The notes beneath the pieces were generated by a model. The model saw only the letters and a program-made list of their open reading frames with translations, made no database searches and was not told where the DNA came from. Shown piece after piece: positions 1-12,544 of a DNA stretch of 47,500 nucleotides (the stretch's first letter is position 1; each line of letters begins with the position of its first letter). Where the stretch lies: positions 2,301,518 through 2,349,017 of the forward strand of contig OZ026551.1 of NCBI GenBank assembly GCA_964020155.1, read 5' to 3'. The DNA comes from Chondrilla cf. caribensis. Taxonomy: Eukaryota > Porifera > Demospongiae > Chondrillida > Chondrillidae. Made by a program: the position numbers and the translations under genes.

Positions 1-813
1 GTTGTCATATGAACATAAGTGAGAATGCAAAAACCCTTCGTGGCTAAGCTAAGGGTATAGATATAATCATATTCACCTAACAGAAAAATTGATTATTGCT
101 TGGAAATGCCAGATGATTGGACAATGATATAGTTGTCCTCGTGTGGCAATGTACAGAAAGTGGAAGTAACTGGCAGTGTGCTACATACTATAGTTATACA
201 GTAGTAGTACTACTGTACTACGTACTGCGTACACACTAGATATACGAGATATGCCACGAGCAATTACCATCTGTGACCATACTCAAAAAAGGGGTCTTTT
301 GGAGGGTGACACCGAATTTGCATTTTTGGTAGCACTGGAGTGTGCTTCCAATGCTCTATAAAATGGTGCTAATAGCATGTCGATAGCTTTTTCCATTCCA
401 AAGTTACACATGAATTAGTCCCTGGAATTTTCATAACCACACATTTTCAGTTTCACTTCCAGAAAGTAGTAAAGTATTCACATTATACAGATTTCAGTCA
501 TGTGTTTATGACGTCACAAACTCTTATTATGCAGCACTGTAATGAGAATATGAAAAAAGGTGTGTTACACGAATCGCAAAGTGGCATAAAAGTCCTCATA
601 GCTCGACAAAGGTCGGTCGGATTGGTTGGACTGGGCTCAAACTATATAGAATCATAGAAGACGAGATATTAAGTACCTTTGTGGGAAAAACAAAATCAGT
701 CATTTTGATGAATTTTTGTTGATTTTTTTGGTACGCCACAGTTTGTCAACCCACCAAAAGACCACATTTCCTATATAATGGGTATGTGAAAGTACTGTCC
801 TATAGGTATCTAT

Positions 814-814
<1 letters not shown>
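1..814. other. Non-coding flank, no gene seen
   Basis: I see no convincing coding exon here. From about 115 the sequence aligns by eye with the stretch beginning near 3342 (shared phrases such as TAGTTGTCCTC and ACTGGCAGTGTGCTACATAC), so it is the start of the left copy of the segmental duplication. Confidence 0.6.

Positions 815-882
<68 letters not shown>
815..882. repeat. (CA)n microsatellite
   Basis: Uninterrupted CA dinucleotides for about 68 bp. Confidence 0.98.
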
Positions 883-889
<7 letters not shown>

Positions 890-1913
890 GTACAAACATC
901 AACACAATGTCAGATTTTTTCGCCCCAAGTTATAATCTGCTCTACGTGGGTCCCAAGACTATCAAGAATATGGGTCAACTAGTCTGCTTAATCCATGAAA
1001 AGTTGTGCTCTGAATGGAATTATTGAGGAATATGAGGATACAAGTTATCCCATCAAAATCAAAATCAAAAATTAAAATCAAAAGTTAAAATCAAATGTAG
1101 CCTCACAGTTTAGCAGTTTACCCAGTACAAAAACACCACATCCTATCTGGGCCATTAGGGTGACTCTGCCCTATCACACAGTCTGTAGTTCATATACACA
1201 CCAAGCACAGCATGATCACCTGACAGTGCACACAGCTTTCATCCCACACAAAGTGCTAACACATGACTTGTTCCCCATTACATGGCATGGCTGTTGAATT
1301 ACTACGGGAACAAATCTCATCTCATGCAATGCCGTGAGTGACAGAGAAATCGACACTAGTCTGCATGTGTGTGGTGCTAATGGGTCACCTAGGGCCTAAT
1401 TTTGAGTCTACAGCATTGAAATACACAGCACGAGGTGCTCCCACGATAAGAATGATGTAGTTTCTCAATGTTTCATTCGTTCGCGGTTATTACTGCCACA
1501 CACAGAAGCCTTTCATGTGTGATGGAACCCACTGAAAACCACGTCCACTGTGGAAGGGGTTTAACCAGGATTACATACAAGTGACACTATTACTACAGTA
1601 ACTGTATTCCGTCCATCACATGGAACAGTACGTGTGCAAGCAAGATTGATAGAGTAGGTTTATACCGATTAGTGAGATGGTATCATTCCACATCGTGTCA
1701 TGACTATCTCCACACTCATACTTACCAGTTGTTGGGGGAATAACACATCTACTTTAGACACAGGAGGAGGGAGTGCCAGTAGTGACCGTCACGTTGGTGG
1801 CTATTCAAGTTAGAACTGCACAGGTGAGCACGTGCATGCCATCTGAAGCGAACCAACGTCTTGTCTTCATCAAATTATGAGGACAGCGGGAGCTGTTCCA
1901 CGTGGAGTTCGTC

Positions 1914-1998
1914 TAGTCTGGCGTAGCCGACCCTTGGAAAATGGCGCATTAAGGGTCGGCTACGTCAGACCATATATACTCTATACCCCACCAGACTA
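1914..1998. mobile_element. 85-bp MITE with hairpin core
   Basis: The ends are TAGTCTGG and CCAGACTA, perfect inverted repeats of 8 bp. The flanks read GAGTTCGTC on the left and GAGATCGTC on the right, an 8-9 bp target duplication with one mismatch. The paralogous site near 45795 carries a single GAGATCGTC with no insertion, which is an empty site. Inside, 1916-1935 and 1951-1970 form 20-bp arms with one mismatch. The target length would fit a hAT- or Mutator-like family; no coding capacity. Confidence 0.75.
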
Positions 1999-2784
1999 GA
2001 GATCGTCGGGGGCGGGGTCAACGAGTACACCAATCTAAATAGTTTGCCCTATAATTCAGCGATAAATGCAAACGTTAAGCTACATTTTTTTGGAATGAAC
2101 AAAAGAGGATAAGCCATAACCTGGAAGAAAAGAGTTTTACATCATGTTGAGGAGTTGTGTTCTGTGATCTCTTGCTCACTTCTGCTACTGACACCTTCCA
2201 CTTCTGATAATAATGCAATATTATACTATACCTGAATCTGAAATGAGATTCAGAAGCCAATTAAGCAACTAGTGAATGGTCCATCACATCAATATCTGCT
2301 CCGTTTGCTGAATAGTCATGAACCTGACATGCCCATCACCTGCAAACAGCAAACAAAATTGTCGTTTTGGTTCTTATCAGTTAGGGGTACGAAGTTGTAA
2401 TTTGTTGTAGCTAAGGTGCATACTTTATGTAAGGGTTATCTGTAATGCAGCCATGTGCCAAAATTGTATGTGTATAAATATGTCATACTTGAGACAATAG
2501 CAATAAAATAATCATTGTTCTTTGAAATTACAGACATGTACACACATACGTACATCTACCAAGTAATTTTTTGGCTACTTAATACAAACTGATATAATAT
2601 GATACTATTAAAAAATTTCATTATTAAAACTATATAAAATGTTCCATATTCTCAAAAATAGTCATAATGGTTACGGTCTCATGAAATCGTAGTAGACACG
2701 TACACACTTATCCCATATCAACTCAGTCTACCATACACTAGCTACTTTCGTCTTCTATCGTTATGCAGTTGTGTACATGCACTC

Positions 2785-2955
2785 CATGTACACAGCATAC
2801 ACAGTACACACAGTACACACAGTACACACAGTACACACACAGTACACATGGTAAATTCACATTACATGCACAATACATACACAGTACATACACAGTGAAC
2901 TCATGGTACACACACTACACGTACACAGTACACATAAAGAGTACAAACACAGTAC
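2785..2955. repeat. Degenerate ACAGTACAC-type tandem repeat
   Basis: Variants of a CAGTACACA unit recur across this stretch, becoming less regular after 2850. The open frame over it is low complexity (Gln-Tyr-Thr repeats) and I do not call it a gene. Confidence 0.85.
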
Positions 2956-3833
2956 GAGCCATCATGTCTATACCAACCTTGCAGGAATGTGCTCCCTCAC
3001 CCACACCTGTACATGTGCAAACTGTTCACTCTAGATAGGGCACATACCTCCACAGCTGACGTCAAACTCAACAGATGTACCAGTAGGCTGAGTTGGAAGT
3101 TGCCTCAATGAAGAAAATTGACTTTCAAAATCTTCTCCAAACCATGTGGACTTCTATCAAAGAGACCGAGAGACATCATGAATGATAGAGTGGACCTAAA
3201 CACTGAAGGATTCATAATCATATGTAACTAGCTATCATGACAGTATGACATTCAGTAGGACAGCAATATTATACGTACGTAGTTGTCCTCATCATTGATC
3301 AGTGGCAATGTACAGGTGAAAGTGACAGGAGTTAGGACAGCAATGTTATACGTAGTTGTCCTCATAAGTGGTGATGTACAGGTGAAAGTGACTGGCAGTG
3401 TGCTACATACTGTATACAAAATTTGCCATGTGTAAGCACCAGATGTACACGGGCATGAATTTAATCGGTATATGGAAGTTCAACCTGGTATAGACAGACA
3501 TGTACTTATGTACATTTAGTATGGTCTACCACATATGCTTTAACTTTCACAGGGTTAAACTAAGCATTTCTATTTTCACATACAGACGTAACTCAGAATC
3601 CAAATCAGAAATCTTATTTATACCTGGGCCACTAACCCATACAGCTACTATTAAGGTGCCCAGTAAAACTGCAGACGAGTTGCTAGTTTGGTGTAAATTT
3701 TCACGGGATAGAACTTTCACGGGAGGTTGCTGATCCGAGAAACCCGCAAGAGTTTAAACTGCGAAAGTTGAAGCATATACAGTAGCACACATGCATGTAC
3801 GTACATGGATAGAATACACTAGAGTACACTATG

Positions 3834-3841
3834 AACACACA

Positions 3842-3886
<45 letters not shown>
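3834..3886. repeat. (CA)n microsatellite
   Basis: CA dinucleotides with one TA interruption near 3847. Confidence 0.95.
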
Positions 3887-3889
<3 letters not shown>

Positions 3890-5477
3890 TGCATACTACC
3901 AATGTGTGCTCTAACGACATCTAATTGCACTGGTATAACATAAAAGAGAGTTCCTCTGCATCTGCTGGTACTTGATTTAGTATGCATCTGAAAAAACAAT
4001 ACTGCTTATCTCTGCCTGGAATAATACTACCAGGTCCACCGAATGACCAAAGACTAAATGCCATTACAAATAAATAAAGCATTACAGGCAGGAGATAGGG
4101 GACCCCACTGATATTCTTCTGAATGCAGACCACCTTGTACAAACCACAGGTGTACATAAAAAACATACTTACACAAATACAGACGACATACCTCCCATAA
4201 CCAGTGCAGTATACACTACACACATGAAAGTACACATGTACATGTATGCACACAGACGCACGTACACAGGCACAAATGCATGCACGCACACACACACACA
4301 TACACACAGATTTGCTTGCATCAAGTTATTATCTGAATTATCAAGAATATGAGTTTCACCAGACTATCAATTCTCTCTTGGTGCATTAAATGTAGCCTCA
4401 CAGTTTATCAGCTTACCCAGTACAAGAACACCACATCCTATCTGGACCATCAGGGTAACTCTGCCCTATCACACGGTCTGTAGTTCATATACACACCAAG
4501 GACAGCATGATCACCTGACAGTGTACACATCATCCCACACAAACTGCTTGCACATGATTTGTTCTGCACTACATGGTATGGGCTGTTAAAATATCATAGG
4601 ACAACTGTAATCACATGCAACGTTGACAGAAAAATTGACACTAGTCTGTGTGTGTGGGGGGCAAATAGGTCACCTAGGGCCTAATATAGAGTCTACAGTA
4701 TTCAAATACACAACATGAGGTTATCCTGCCACATGCTCCCAGGATGGGAATGAGGTCGTTACAATCTGTCGAATCAACATTAGTTTCAATGTGTCATTCG
4801 TTCATGGTCATTACTGTCACACAGAGTAGGCCTTTATGTGTGCCGGAACTCGCTGAAACCTAAATATATGTCCACTGTGGAGGGGTTCAACCAGGAATCA
4901 GAAGTACTACAGCAACTTTATTCCGTCCTATAGATCGCGTAGAACAGTACACGTGCAAGCACATTATAATTTGATAGAGTAGGTTTATACCGATCAGTGA
5001 GATGGTATCATTCCACATCGTGTCGTGACTATCTCCACACTCATACTTACCAGTTGTTGGGGGAATAACACATCTACTTTAGACACAGGAGGAGGGAGTG
5101 CCAGTAGTGACAGTCACGTTGGTGGCTATTCAAGTTAGAACTGCAAAGGTGAGCACGTACATGACATCTGAAGCGAATCGACTTCTTCTCTTCATCGAAT
5201 TATGAGGACAGTGAGAGATGTTCCACGTGGAGATTGACGGGGGCGGGGTTAACGAGGACACCAATCGGAATAGCTTCAGCGGCAAATGCAAACTTTTAGA
5301 CAATGACAGACATGCAAACGGTTTGGAATGAACAAAAGAGAATGTGCGCTTGCCATAGTTTGAAAAGATAGGGGTACGAAATTGTAATTTGAATTATTTG
5401 ATTCAGAAATAATAATAAAATAATCATATAATGTAATTTGTTGTACCTAAGGGAATTATTTGAAATAATCATGAATA

Positions 5478-7358
5478 CAGTGGACTCCACTTAATCGGGA
5501 CCCTGATAAAGGGGATTTCCTTTTAAATGGGATGTTTTCTGCGGTAACGGATTCTGTACATACTAATTCCACTGCTTAAACGGGATGGCCTGCTGGTTAA
5601 TGGGGACATTTCACCATAACTATCAATAAAATTATTGTATAACATATAGTAGATAATGTGTAAATAATAGCTGGTAATTTGATATAGAGCAAACAAGCAT
5701 AAATGATTACTGATTTACATCTTTTGGCATAAAAATGAATCTAATGTCATCTGTTTCTTAGTGTCTGCTGCTTGGGTATGAACCATCCTTTCAATCTGGC
5801 GGAAGAATGGGAGTGTGTTGTGCAACCCGGCTTCTTGTATGAACTGTCTCAGGTGGTCCACCATTTGCATCTTTTGTTGCATACTGAGGTTTTGTGGCTC
5901 TGGTTCATGGTCACTGTCTGATTCTTCTTCTATGCACCTTTTCTTATTTGCTGATTCCAATAGCTCAGCATTAGACAGTTCACCTGCAATTTCCAGGTCA
6001 TTGTCCATGGTGACAAAGTCTGCAAATTCCTCTGCAGTCATATTGGGAGGAGTAGGAACATCTGCTAGGGCGTTATCTTCTTCACAGACTTCCACACCAG
6101 GCTCACTAAAGCCAGCCTTACGAAAACAATTCACTATCGTTTCCTGACTGACAGCATCCCAGGATTCTTTAGCTAAGTATAGAGCATCCAAAACTGAAAC
6201 AGTCTTAGCCACTTCGAGAGCTCGACATTCAGAATTAGCATCCAAAGCGGCAATTATCCGCGAATTTAGTCGGCTCCGATAATGCCCTTTCCAATTCTTG
6301 ATGACACCACTGTCCAACGGCTGTATCAAACTTGTTGTGTTCGGTGGTAGAAATTTGAGCACAATGTTGGACAGCTCAGCATCAGTAGGATGAGCAGAGC
6401 AGTTATCAATCAGTAAACAGATCCGGCGTTTTTTTGCATGGAGTGCTTTATCCCATTGTAAAAGCCATCTTGTGAATCGGTCGCGGGTCATCCATGCCTT
6501 CTTACTGCTGTCATATTCCACTGGGAGATTGTGCAAGTTTTTGGGAAAGCTACGGGGACGTTTACTTTTTCCGATCACAAGTAGAGGTCTCTTCTCAGTT
6601 CCTGACATATTTGTGCACAACAGGGCAGTTATTCGGTCCATGGCTTTCTTTCCTCCAGCAAGATCGAATCCTTTCTCACAATGTCCCTTGTCAGGGAATC
6701 CGTGATAGTAAAGAGCAGTTTCATCTGCATTAAAAATGTCATCCTCACTGAAAGACTCTAAAATCTCAGGAAGAATCTCCTTTTTCCAATCACAAGCTGC
6801 TCCCAAGTCTGTATCCTGTTTTTCTCCCTGTTCTTTTTTGTAAACGACGTTGTGACGAGTTTTCCAACGAGATAGCCACCCATCTGAAGGTGTAAATTCT
6901 GTTCCCTTCGCTGATGCAAGCTCTGTTGCCTTCTGTTTCAGCATAGGCCCCGAAAGACGAGCACCTTGGGCAACTTTCTGTTGAAACCACAGAAATAGGG
7001 CGCTTCCAACATCCTCCTCTTTGCAGGACCTCTGACGCTTTCGTTCACGATTGCCGCCGTTATCGAATTGTTCGAGAATTTCTTCTTTACCTTTAACTAT
7101 ACGTGACACCTGTGAGGTAGAAACACCAAACCTCTTGGCCAAAGATGCTTGAGTCACACCAGGTGATTCGAGTTGCTTCAGAATGTCTACTTTATCGCTC
7201 AAACAAAGGTCCTGACGCTTCGCGGCAGCCATGTTTTTCCGTTCACGAACAAAATTGCCGTATAGTTTCGTATACGCATATATCGGTCAAACGGTATAGC
7301 CGGTTATTCAGGATTTTGTGGTTCCTCCCAAAAGGTCCCAATTATCCGGAGTCCACTG
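5478..7358 (-). mobile_element. Complete pogo/Tigger-type DNA transposon
   Basis: The 1881-bp element begins CAGTGGACTCC at 5478 and ends GGAGTCCACTG at 7358. The inverted repeats extend to about 25 bp with a few mismatches (inner part TTAATCGGGACC against the complement of GGTCCCAATTA). It is flanked by TA on both sides (5476-5477 and 7359-7360), the target of the Tc1/mariner/pogo superfamily. The single gene is antisense to the window. The insertion splits the right copy of the segmental duplication, so it is younger than that duplication. Confidence 0.95.
5715..7232 (-). CDS. Tigger/pogo family transposase, intact
   Basis: A 505-aa single-exon transposase that would bind the element's ends and cut and paste it at TA sites in the nucleus. 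Residues about 1-50 form a CENP-B N-terminal/pogo-type helix-turn-helix (SDKVDILKQLE, LAKRFGVSTSQVSRIV). A second CENP-B/Tc5-type helix-turn-helix covers about 65-130 (the SDGWLSRWKTRHNV part is typical). The DDE_1 catalytic core follows: first Asp in FNADETALYY, second in LLIDNCSAHP, third in LIQPLDSGVI, giving the DDD signature of the pogo group. The C-terminal 100 residues are acidic and end in a conserved-looking SLMQKM-type tail region. The start is the first ATG, inside the left part of the element. No frameshift or stop is present, so activity is plausible. Confidence 0.95.
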   Translation of the reverse strand: MAAAKRQDLCLSDKVDILKQLESPGVTQASLAKRFGVSTSQVSRIVKGKEEILEQFDNGGNRERKRQRSCKEEDVGSALFLWFQQKVAQGARLSGPMLKQKATELASAKGTEFTPSDGWLSRWKTRHNVVYKKEQGEKQDTDLGAACDWKKEILPEILESFSEDDIFNADETALYYHGFPDKGHCEKGFDLAGGKKAMDRITALLCTNMSGTEKRPLLVIGKSKRPRSFPKNLHNLPVEYDSSKKAWMTRDRFTRWLLQWDKALHAKKRRICLLIDNCSAHPTDAELSNIVLKFLPPNTTSLIQPLDSGVIKNWKGHYRSRLNSRIIAALDANSECRALEVAKTVSVLDALYLAKESWDAVSQETIVNCFRKAGFSEPGVEVCEEDNALADVPTPPNMTAEEFADFVTMDNDLEIAGELSNAELLESANKKRCIEEESDSDHEPEPQNLSMQQKMQMVDHLRQFIQEAGLHNTLPFFRQIERMVHTQAADTKKQMTLDSFLCQKM

Positions 7359-7791
7359 TATAATAATCATTGTTCCTTGAAATTACACACGTGCACATGT
7401 ACGTACATCTACTAACTTTAAATTGCTATATTATATAATAATATTATTATAAAAAGTACATTATTATAACTAAATAAAATGTACCATATTCTCAATATTT
7501 AAAATTGTAAAGAATATAATATTATCATGAATGTCTATAACCATTTTGAACAACAAAAACGACATGATTGATAGCTAATAATTAAAATGATAATCATTCT
7601 AACTAATCAGGATTACTGAAAACAGCTATGTAGTTGCACATCAATAACATATTATAATACCAGGTGGCTTGTTATAATTATCATGGTAAAATTATGTGTT
7701 CCATTAATATTATTAATAAACTGATCAATCGCTATGAATCAAACATTAATCCAATACTTCTGAAAACAGTGTCTTCATGTATACCATTCAG

Positions 7792-7837
7792 GTGTGTGTG
7801 TGTGTGTGTGCGTGCGTGCGTGCGTGTGTGTGTGTGT
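7792..7837. repeat. (TG)n / (TGCG)n microsatellite
   Basis: TG dinucleotides with a central CGTG tetranucleotide block. Confidence 0.95.
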
Positions 7838-8683
7838 TGCATGTTGTGATGTAAGTACTATTTCCATCATTTTATTCACACTTGGTCTCAATTTCTCTAC
7901 TTCCCTTTGTACCATAATGTAGGGTTCAGTCTCACCTTAAGTGACAGCAACAATATTGCCCACTCGTACATCTCCACGAATTGAAAGATTTGTAGTTTTG
8001 GATGGAAAGCCTTTTAACATATGTCTTCGTGGAACAAGTTCCCCTTATTAAATGCAACAATCTTATCAAAACCATTGTTGTCTGGTTTGCAGCCCACTTT
8101 GCCTTCACTTTAGAGTATCACAAAAACTAGAGCGAGATGTCACTTTTCATTCAAGAGTTCTTGTTTGATCTACAGGACAAAAAGAAAAAGTCAGCCAAAT
8201 ATCTCAGTAGTGTCACAGACATCAATTCCTGTCTAGCTGATGATTACTTAACATGTATGTGAGTGAGAGAATCCTGCACCCTCGTGTTAACATTTATACG
8301 CATGTGTAGAACATTCTGTAATTTATTGTTAAATTTTTGTAACTATTTAATTGTCAGTGGGTATTAAAAACCAATGTTTGATAGTTGTAATGACTGATCT
8401 AAACTAGCTGTTTCAAAAGAAATTGACAGTGAAATTATACTTAAACATGATTAAATATGTGAATGTAATTTGTCAATTCAACACCTCTCGGATAGTACAA
8501 TGAAATGTACATGGGTTAAACTAACTAAAGAGTTCTACTTGAAATAACAGCTATTGCTTTTGTCACATCAACAACTTTTGGATATTATTGAATTGATTGA
8601 AAGTTCGGTTACCTGTATTTCAGTGGTTTTAACAACTAAAATCAGTTCGAAGAAACAATACCTTTTTTATAATGCACATGCAT

Positions 8684-8855
<172 letters not shown>

Positions 8856-9906
8856 TGCGTACATGTGCTCACGTATATGTGCGTGTTCATTTGTTTGACA
8901 ATCAATATCTAATATCTCATTGCTATGTTGTGGGAACACACCCACAGACACATCCCGGTACGTCACCCACCAACCACATCCAGCAACAAGTCCCACCTAC
9001 TGTATTAGGAGAAGTTGATGCTGTATGGGGGGAAATATCTGTGGGAGTTTTTGTTGGTGAATTCGAAGAGCTAATTATTTAACTGCACACATTAAGTCAT
9101 ATGTTTCTTTATTTAAAATGGTACATCGATGTTTTCCCAATTATATGGTAGCCATTTAATGAATATTCAAGATACTTGGTCAGCTGGCTCACAGGAAATG
9201 GTAGGCATATATATATATATTATATATCAGTACTGTAACAACAAATTAAGTATAAGCCAACAGTCACATTAGTCATAATTCCTGCTGAATGGTATACACT
9301 CACAAGCCACATGCAAGGACCACACCAATGGACAACCTCCACCAGTACTAGTTACAAACTGGAAGACACTAAATTACATTGAAATAGTCAACTACAGGCA
9401 CACTCTAAGTGGAGGAAAATGGATAGCATGCAATGTTCAGTATAAGAATGGGTGTGCACTCCGCATTGCACACCCAGGGCTAAGCTGATATATTCCTGAC
9501 CACCTTTCACCTACATTTGCATGTATGTATGTATGTATGTATGCATAAATGCAATAAGCATCCTTCAAGAAATGTTCTGGTGCCTGTCCTGGTTTAGTCT
9601 AGTGTAGCCAAGACCCAGGCTTGACTCTGTTTGCATTATGACATGGTTAGCTTTGCCAGCTACATAACATTGTTACGTGCAATGCAGTATTGGAACACAG
9701 AAGAAACCACCTCCAATGTCTGCGCAAACATGCATACGCCATGGTGGCCATTGAAAAGAAAGGGTAATCTATGCCAATGCATATGGAACCGACACCTGGT
9801 AGCAGATGGTTAGCAAAACATATATAATATATTAGCAGAAGGAGGTGTACCAACAAGTATGTGATAACATTTGTATGGTGACATACACCCACGCACGCAT
9901 GCACGG

Positions 9907-9908
<2 letters not shown>

Positions 9909-9988
<80 letters not shown>
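9909..9988. repeat. (CA)n microsatellite
   Basis: About 80 bp of uninterrupted CA dinucleotides. Confidence 0.97.
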
Positions 9989-9993
<5 letters not shown>

Positions 9994-10288
9994 AGTTGAG
10001 TGAATATAACAGAGTGGGGCAGGGAATGTCATATTTGTTCTTCTATATGTTACACAGTAGATGCATTTCTGGAAAAGTGATTTCTCTGGAGCATAATCGC
10101 AGTTATAAATATCGTTATACTGATTGTTTGATTGAAATTTGTGGTCCAAGTATTTATCGAACATATATATCATCTTTGTTTAATTCATCCTGTATTCCTC
10201 ATGATATTTGTTTCACTTGGAACTGGGAGCTTGAATAACCATGTGATTGATGATATGTACATTGTCAATGAAATATAAATAAAAATTG

Positions 10289-12130
10289 TTACACATTTGT
10301 AATGCGTCGGTGAGACTTGTACTCTTTAACTGTTTTCTCGACTAAATATGATGGTATGTTAGATACATGATGTTGCCTGTATGCGTGTTCGTAATCTCTA
10401 CATGTGATGGAAAATTTTGATATTAAGTCTTTGTCTACAGTGTCTAGTGCAGTGGGTAGTATTTTCCGTAATCTTGCTATAGTTCCATTATTATGTGCAG
10501 ATATATACTTCTTTGAATGACACCATACTCTTTCTATAGGGTTGAGCTCGCAGTGGTATTTTGGAATAAAAAATGCTATATGACCCCTCCCTTCTACTAA
10601 TTCTTCAACAAGGGTCTTCTGGCTGCTGAAGTCTTCAAATTCTTTGAGGATCTCCCTCATATCTGTCCCTAACATTCCCACAGTGTCAACACCCCTTTCT
10701 TCTAATACCTGCTTCATACCCTTTGGTGTGCCATCTTCAAACACCATCTTCTGCACCTCTCCAGCCCATACAGTATCCCTCATGGCTGCCTGCGTTCCTC
10801 CAGGAAACACATTCATGGCGTTTACGTTCAAGGCGTCAGATGGCATTTTGGTGTGACTTGGAGCATTGTCAAACAGGAATACACCTAGGAAAAAGCCATC
10901 CATTCGTTATACGTATTTGCGAGCAAAGAATTTACATTGGATTGCAAATTACCTTGAGCATCAGGATATTTGGCTTCAAAGATGGTGATGGCCTTTTCCA
11001 CTTGTTTGAGGAATGACTCGCTCCTCCAGTACCTTCCGTCGCCAATCTCGAGGTATTGACGAGCCTCTTTACATTGTATGCCAACCCTGTCTGCAGTCTC
11101 CTGGCTGACACGAAGGAATCCATCATGCTCTTCAACAAAATCTGACACCATGATGGATCCTCCTAGTGACTTCTGCCGAATTGGCTGCATTGTTTCGTCA
11201 GACCAGAAGATGTTCTGCAGTGAATTGGCATAGTAAAGAGACTCGTCGTGATACACTCGGATCCTCCTGACTGGCCCTGATGACTCAATGTTGTCTAGGT
11301 TGAGTAAATACTCCTTGCGGTACTCCACGACATCAGCCCTATCATGCCCGTCAAAGAATATGCCTTTGGCATGTCGCCTTGGAGTGAATCCGAGCTTCCT
11401 GAGCCACCGTGCAGCTGTCATTTGACAGATTGTCCCTACCAAGCCATTACAATGGGATGGAATCAGCACATTGTTCATGTGATCTTTAAAGGTATTCACT
11501 GTCATCCTTGGTTCTCCCTTTACCCAACTATTCTCTTTTACATATCTTCTTGCATCATTCTTTAGACCTTCTGACGCATCTATGAGGGACTGTTGCTTGG
11601 AGTGGCATCCACGTTTGGATTCAGGTATGGCTGTCTCAGTTGTGGTGTTATGGCAATAAAATGAATGGGCCCACCTTCTCACTGTTTCGGAGCAGAGATT
11701 CATGATGGCTGATGTTATTTCAGTAGCCTCCTGTACTGTAACACCCATTGTAAAAACCATAACCCTGAAGATGTTAAGAGCCATGTATTTTGTGTCCTTA
11801 TCCCCAAGCTCCTGTTGCCATTTTTCTAAGTGTTCATTTTGACCTGCTACTAAGGCAGCCTTCTCTTTCAAATTTCTTAGATTTTTAACAGTGGGTGGAT
11901 TGATTGAGCTGGTTTGCATTGGCTTGGCAATCTCTCTAGTTCTCTTACTCATTGTACCAGCTACTGCAACTTCTGCAATGTCAGCTGCCAGTCGACGTGG
12001 ACGCTTTTGAGGCAAAGCAGCAATATCAACTGCAAGAGAAGCTGAAGATTTTTTTGTAAAGTAGCAAAGAATTGTTTATTGTATTGTTATTGCAATTTGA
12101 CATACCTTCCGTTTCACGAGTGGTGTTCAT
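10289..12130 (-). CDS. DDE-superfamily transposase-like protein, three exons
   Basis: Predicted exons (minus): 12130-12106, 12041-10953, 10884-10289, giving 569 aa. Both introns are very short (64 and 68 bp), have GT-AG borders and keep phase: the first joins GAA-G to CT, the second joins the DAQ and GVFLF parts inside the catalytic domain. The ATG at 12130 is chosen because the long exon has no ATG upstream of its conserved part. A DDE core is visible: Asp at about 274 (YHDESLYYAN, followed by GGSIMVSDFV), Asp at about 377 (FLFDNAPSH), Glu at about 489 (CELNPIERVW). The blocks NVNAMNVFPGG and KGMKQVLEERG belong to a DDE_3-like family that I recall from fungi and some invertebrates. No terminal inverted repeats were found close by, so it may be an immobilised or co-opted copy. 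The frame is fully open. Confidence 0.85.
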
Positions 12131-12544
12131 TTCCGTTGCGGTCACGAGAGCAGAGGGATACGGAATCGTTTCCAAGGACGCCGAAGCTAATTATCCGGTT
12201 GCGTTAATAAACGTTTTATTGCGTTTCGTGTATATCGAAGTACGTAGTTATCGCTAAAGTTTTTATCGATCGGAATTTGCTCATATGCAAGTGTATTGGC
12301 GGTGAATCTACATTTCGAAGAAAACTAAAGGTATTTCACGTAATTTAAGCCGGCATTAATCGCTTATAAACCAATTCGCTTTAAGTTGTTATGATTCTTA
12401 TTACTCTACTCTCTAAGTGTTACGCACTGTAGCCTGAATAGTCTCGCTTAGCCAGTCCCTTTCCCGTTATAATTCAACAGTTTGCGTTTCATAGTCGGAC
12501 TACGCGAGACTGTGTCTACTTTCAATAAGCCGGACGTGAACATA
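12131..12544. promoter_or_regulatory. Possible bidirectional promoter region
   Basis: Lies between the ATG of the minus-strand DDE gene (12130) and a plus-strand small ORF (12545). It contains several CpG sites, unlike most of the window. A 72-bp imperfect inverted repeat (12440-12511, outer arms AGTCTCGC/GCGAGACT) lies in it. The promoter call rests only on position and composition. Confidence 0.3.

Larger units (their letters stand above)
115..2660. repeat. Left copy of a ~3.2-kb tandem segmental duplication
   Basis: Long stretches match 3342-7640 in the same order and orientation. The clearest are 1097-1240 against 4390-4530, 1670-1830 against 4990-5150, and 2500-2660 against 7361-7500. 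Divergence is visible (substitutions and small indels), so the duplication is not recent. No gene is recognisable inside. This copy has an extra 85-bp insertion at 1914-1998 that the other copies lack. Confidence 0.8.
3342..7640. repeat. Right copy of the segmental duplication, interrupted by a Tigger element
   Basis: Matches 115-2660 in order. The match breaks at 5477 and resumes at 7361, exactly at the borders of the pogo-type element. A small internal duplication of about 75 bp is visible at 3261-3410. The segment 5000-5270 also recurs at 45630-45830, which gives a third partial copy in the window. Confidence 0.8.

Noticed and set aside
2763..3038. 91-aa frame
   Set aside because: Low-complexity translation of a CAGTACACA-type repeat.
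12072..12257. Plus-strand 61-aa frame
   Set aside because: Overlaps the first exon and first intron of the DDE gene on the other strand.
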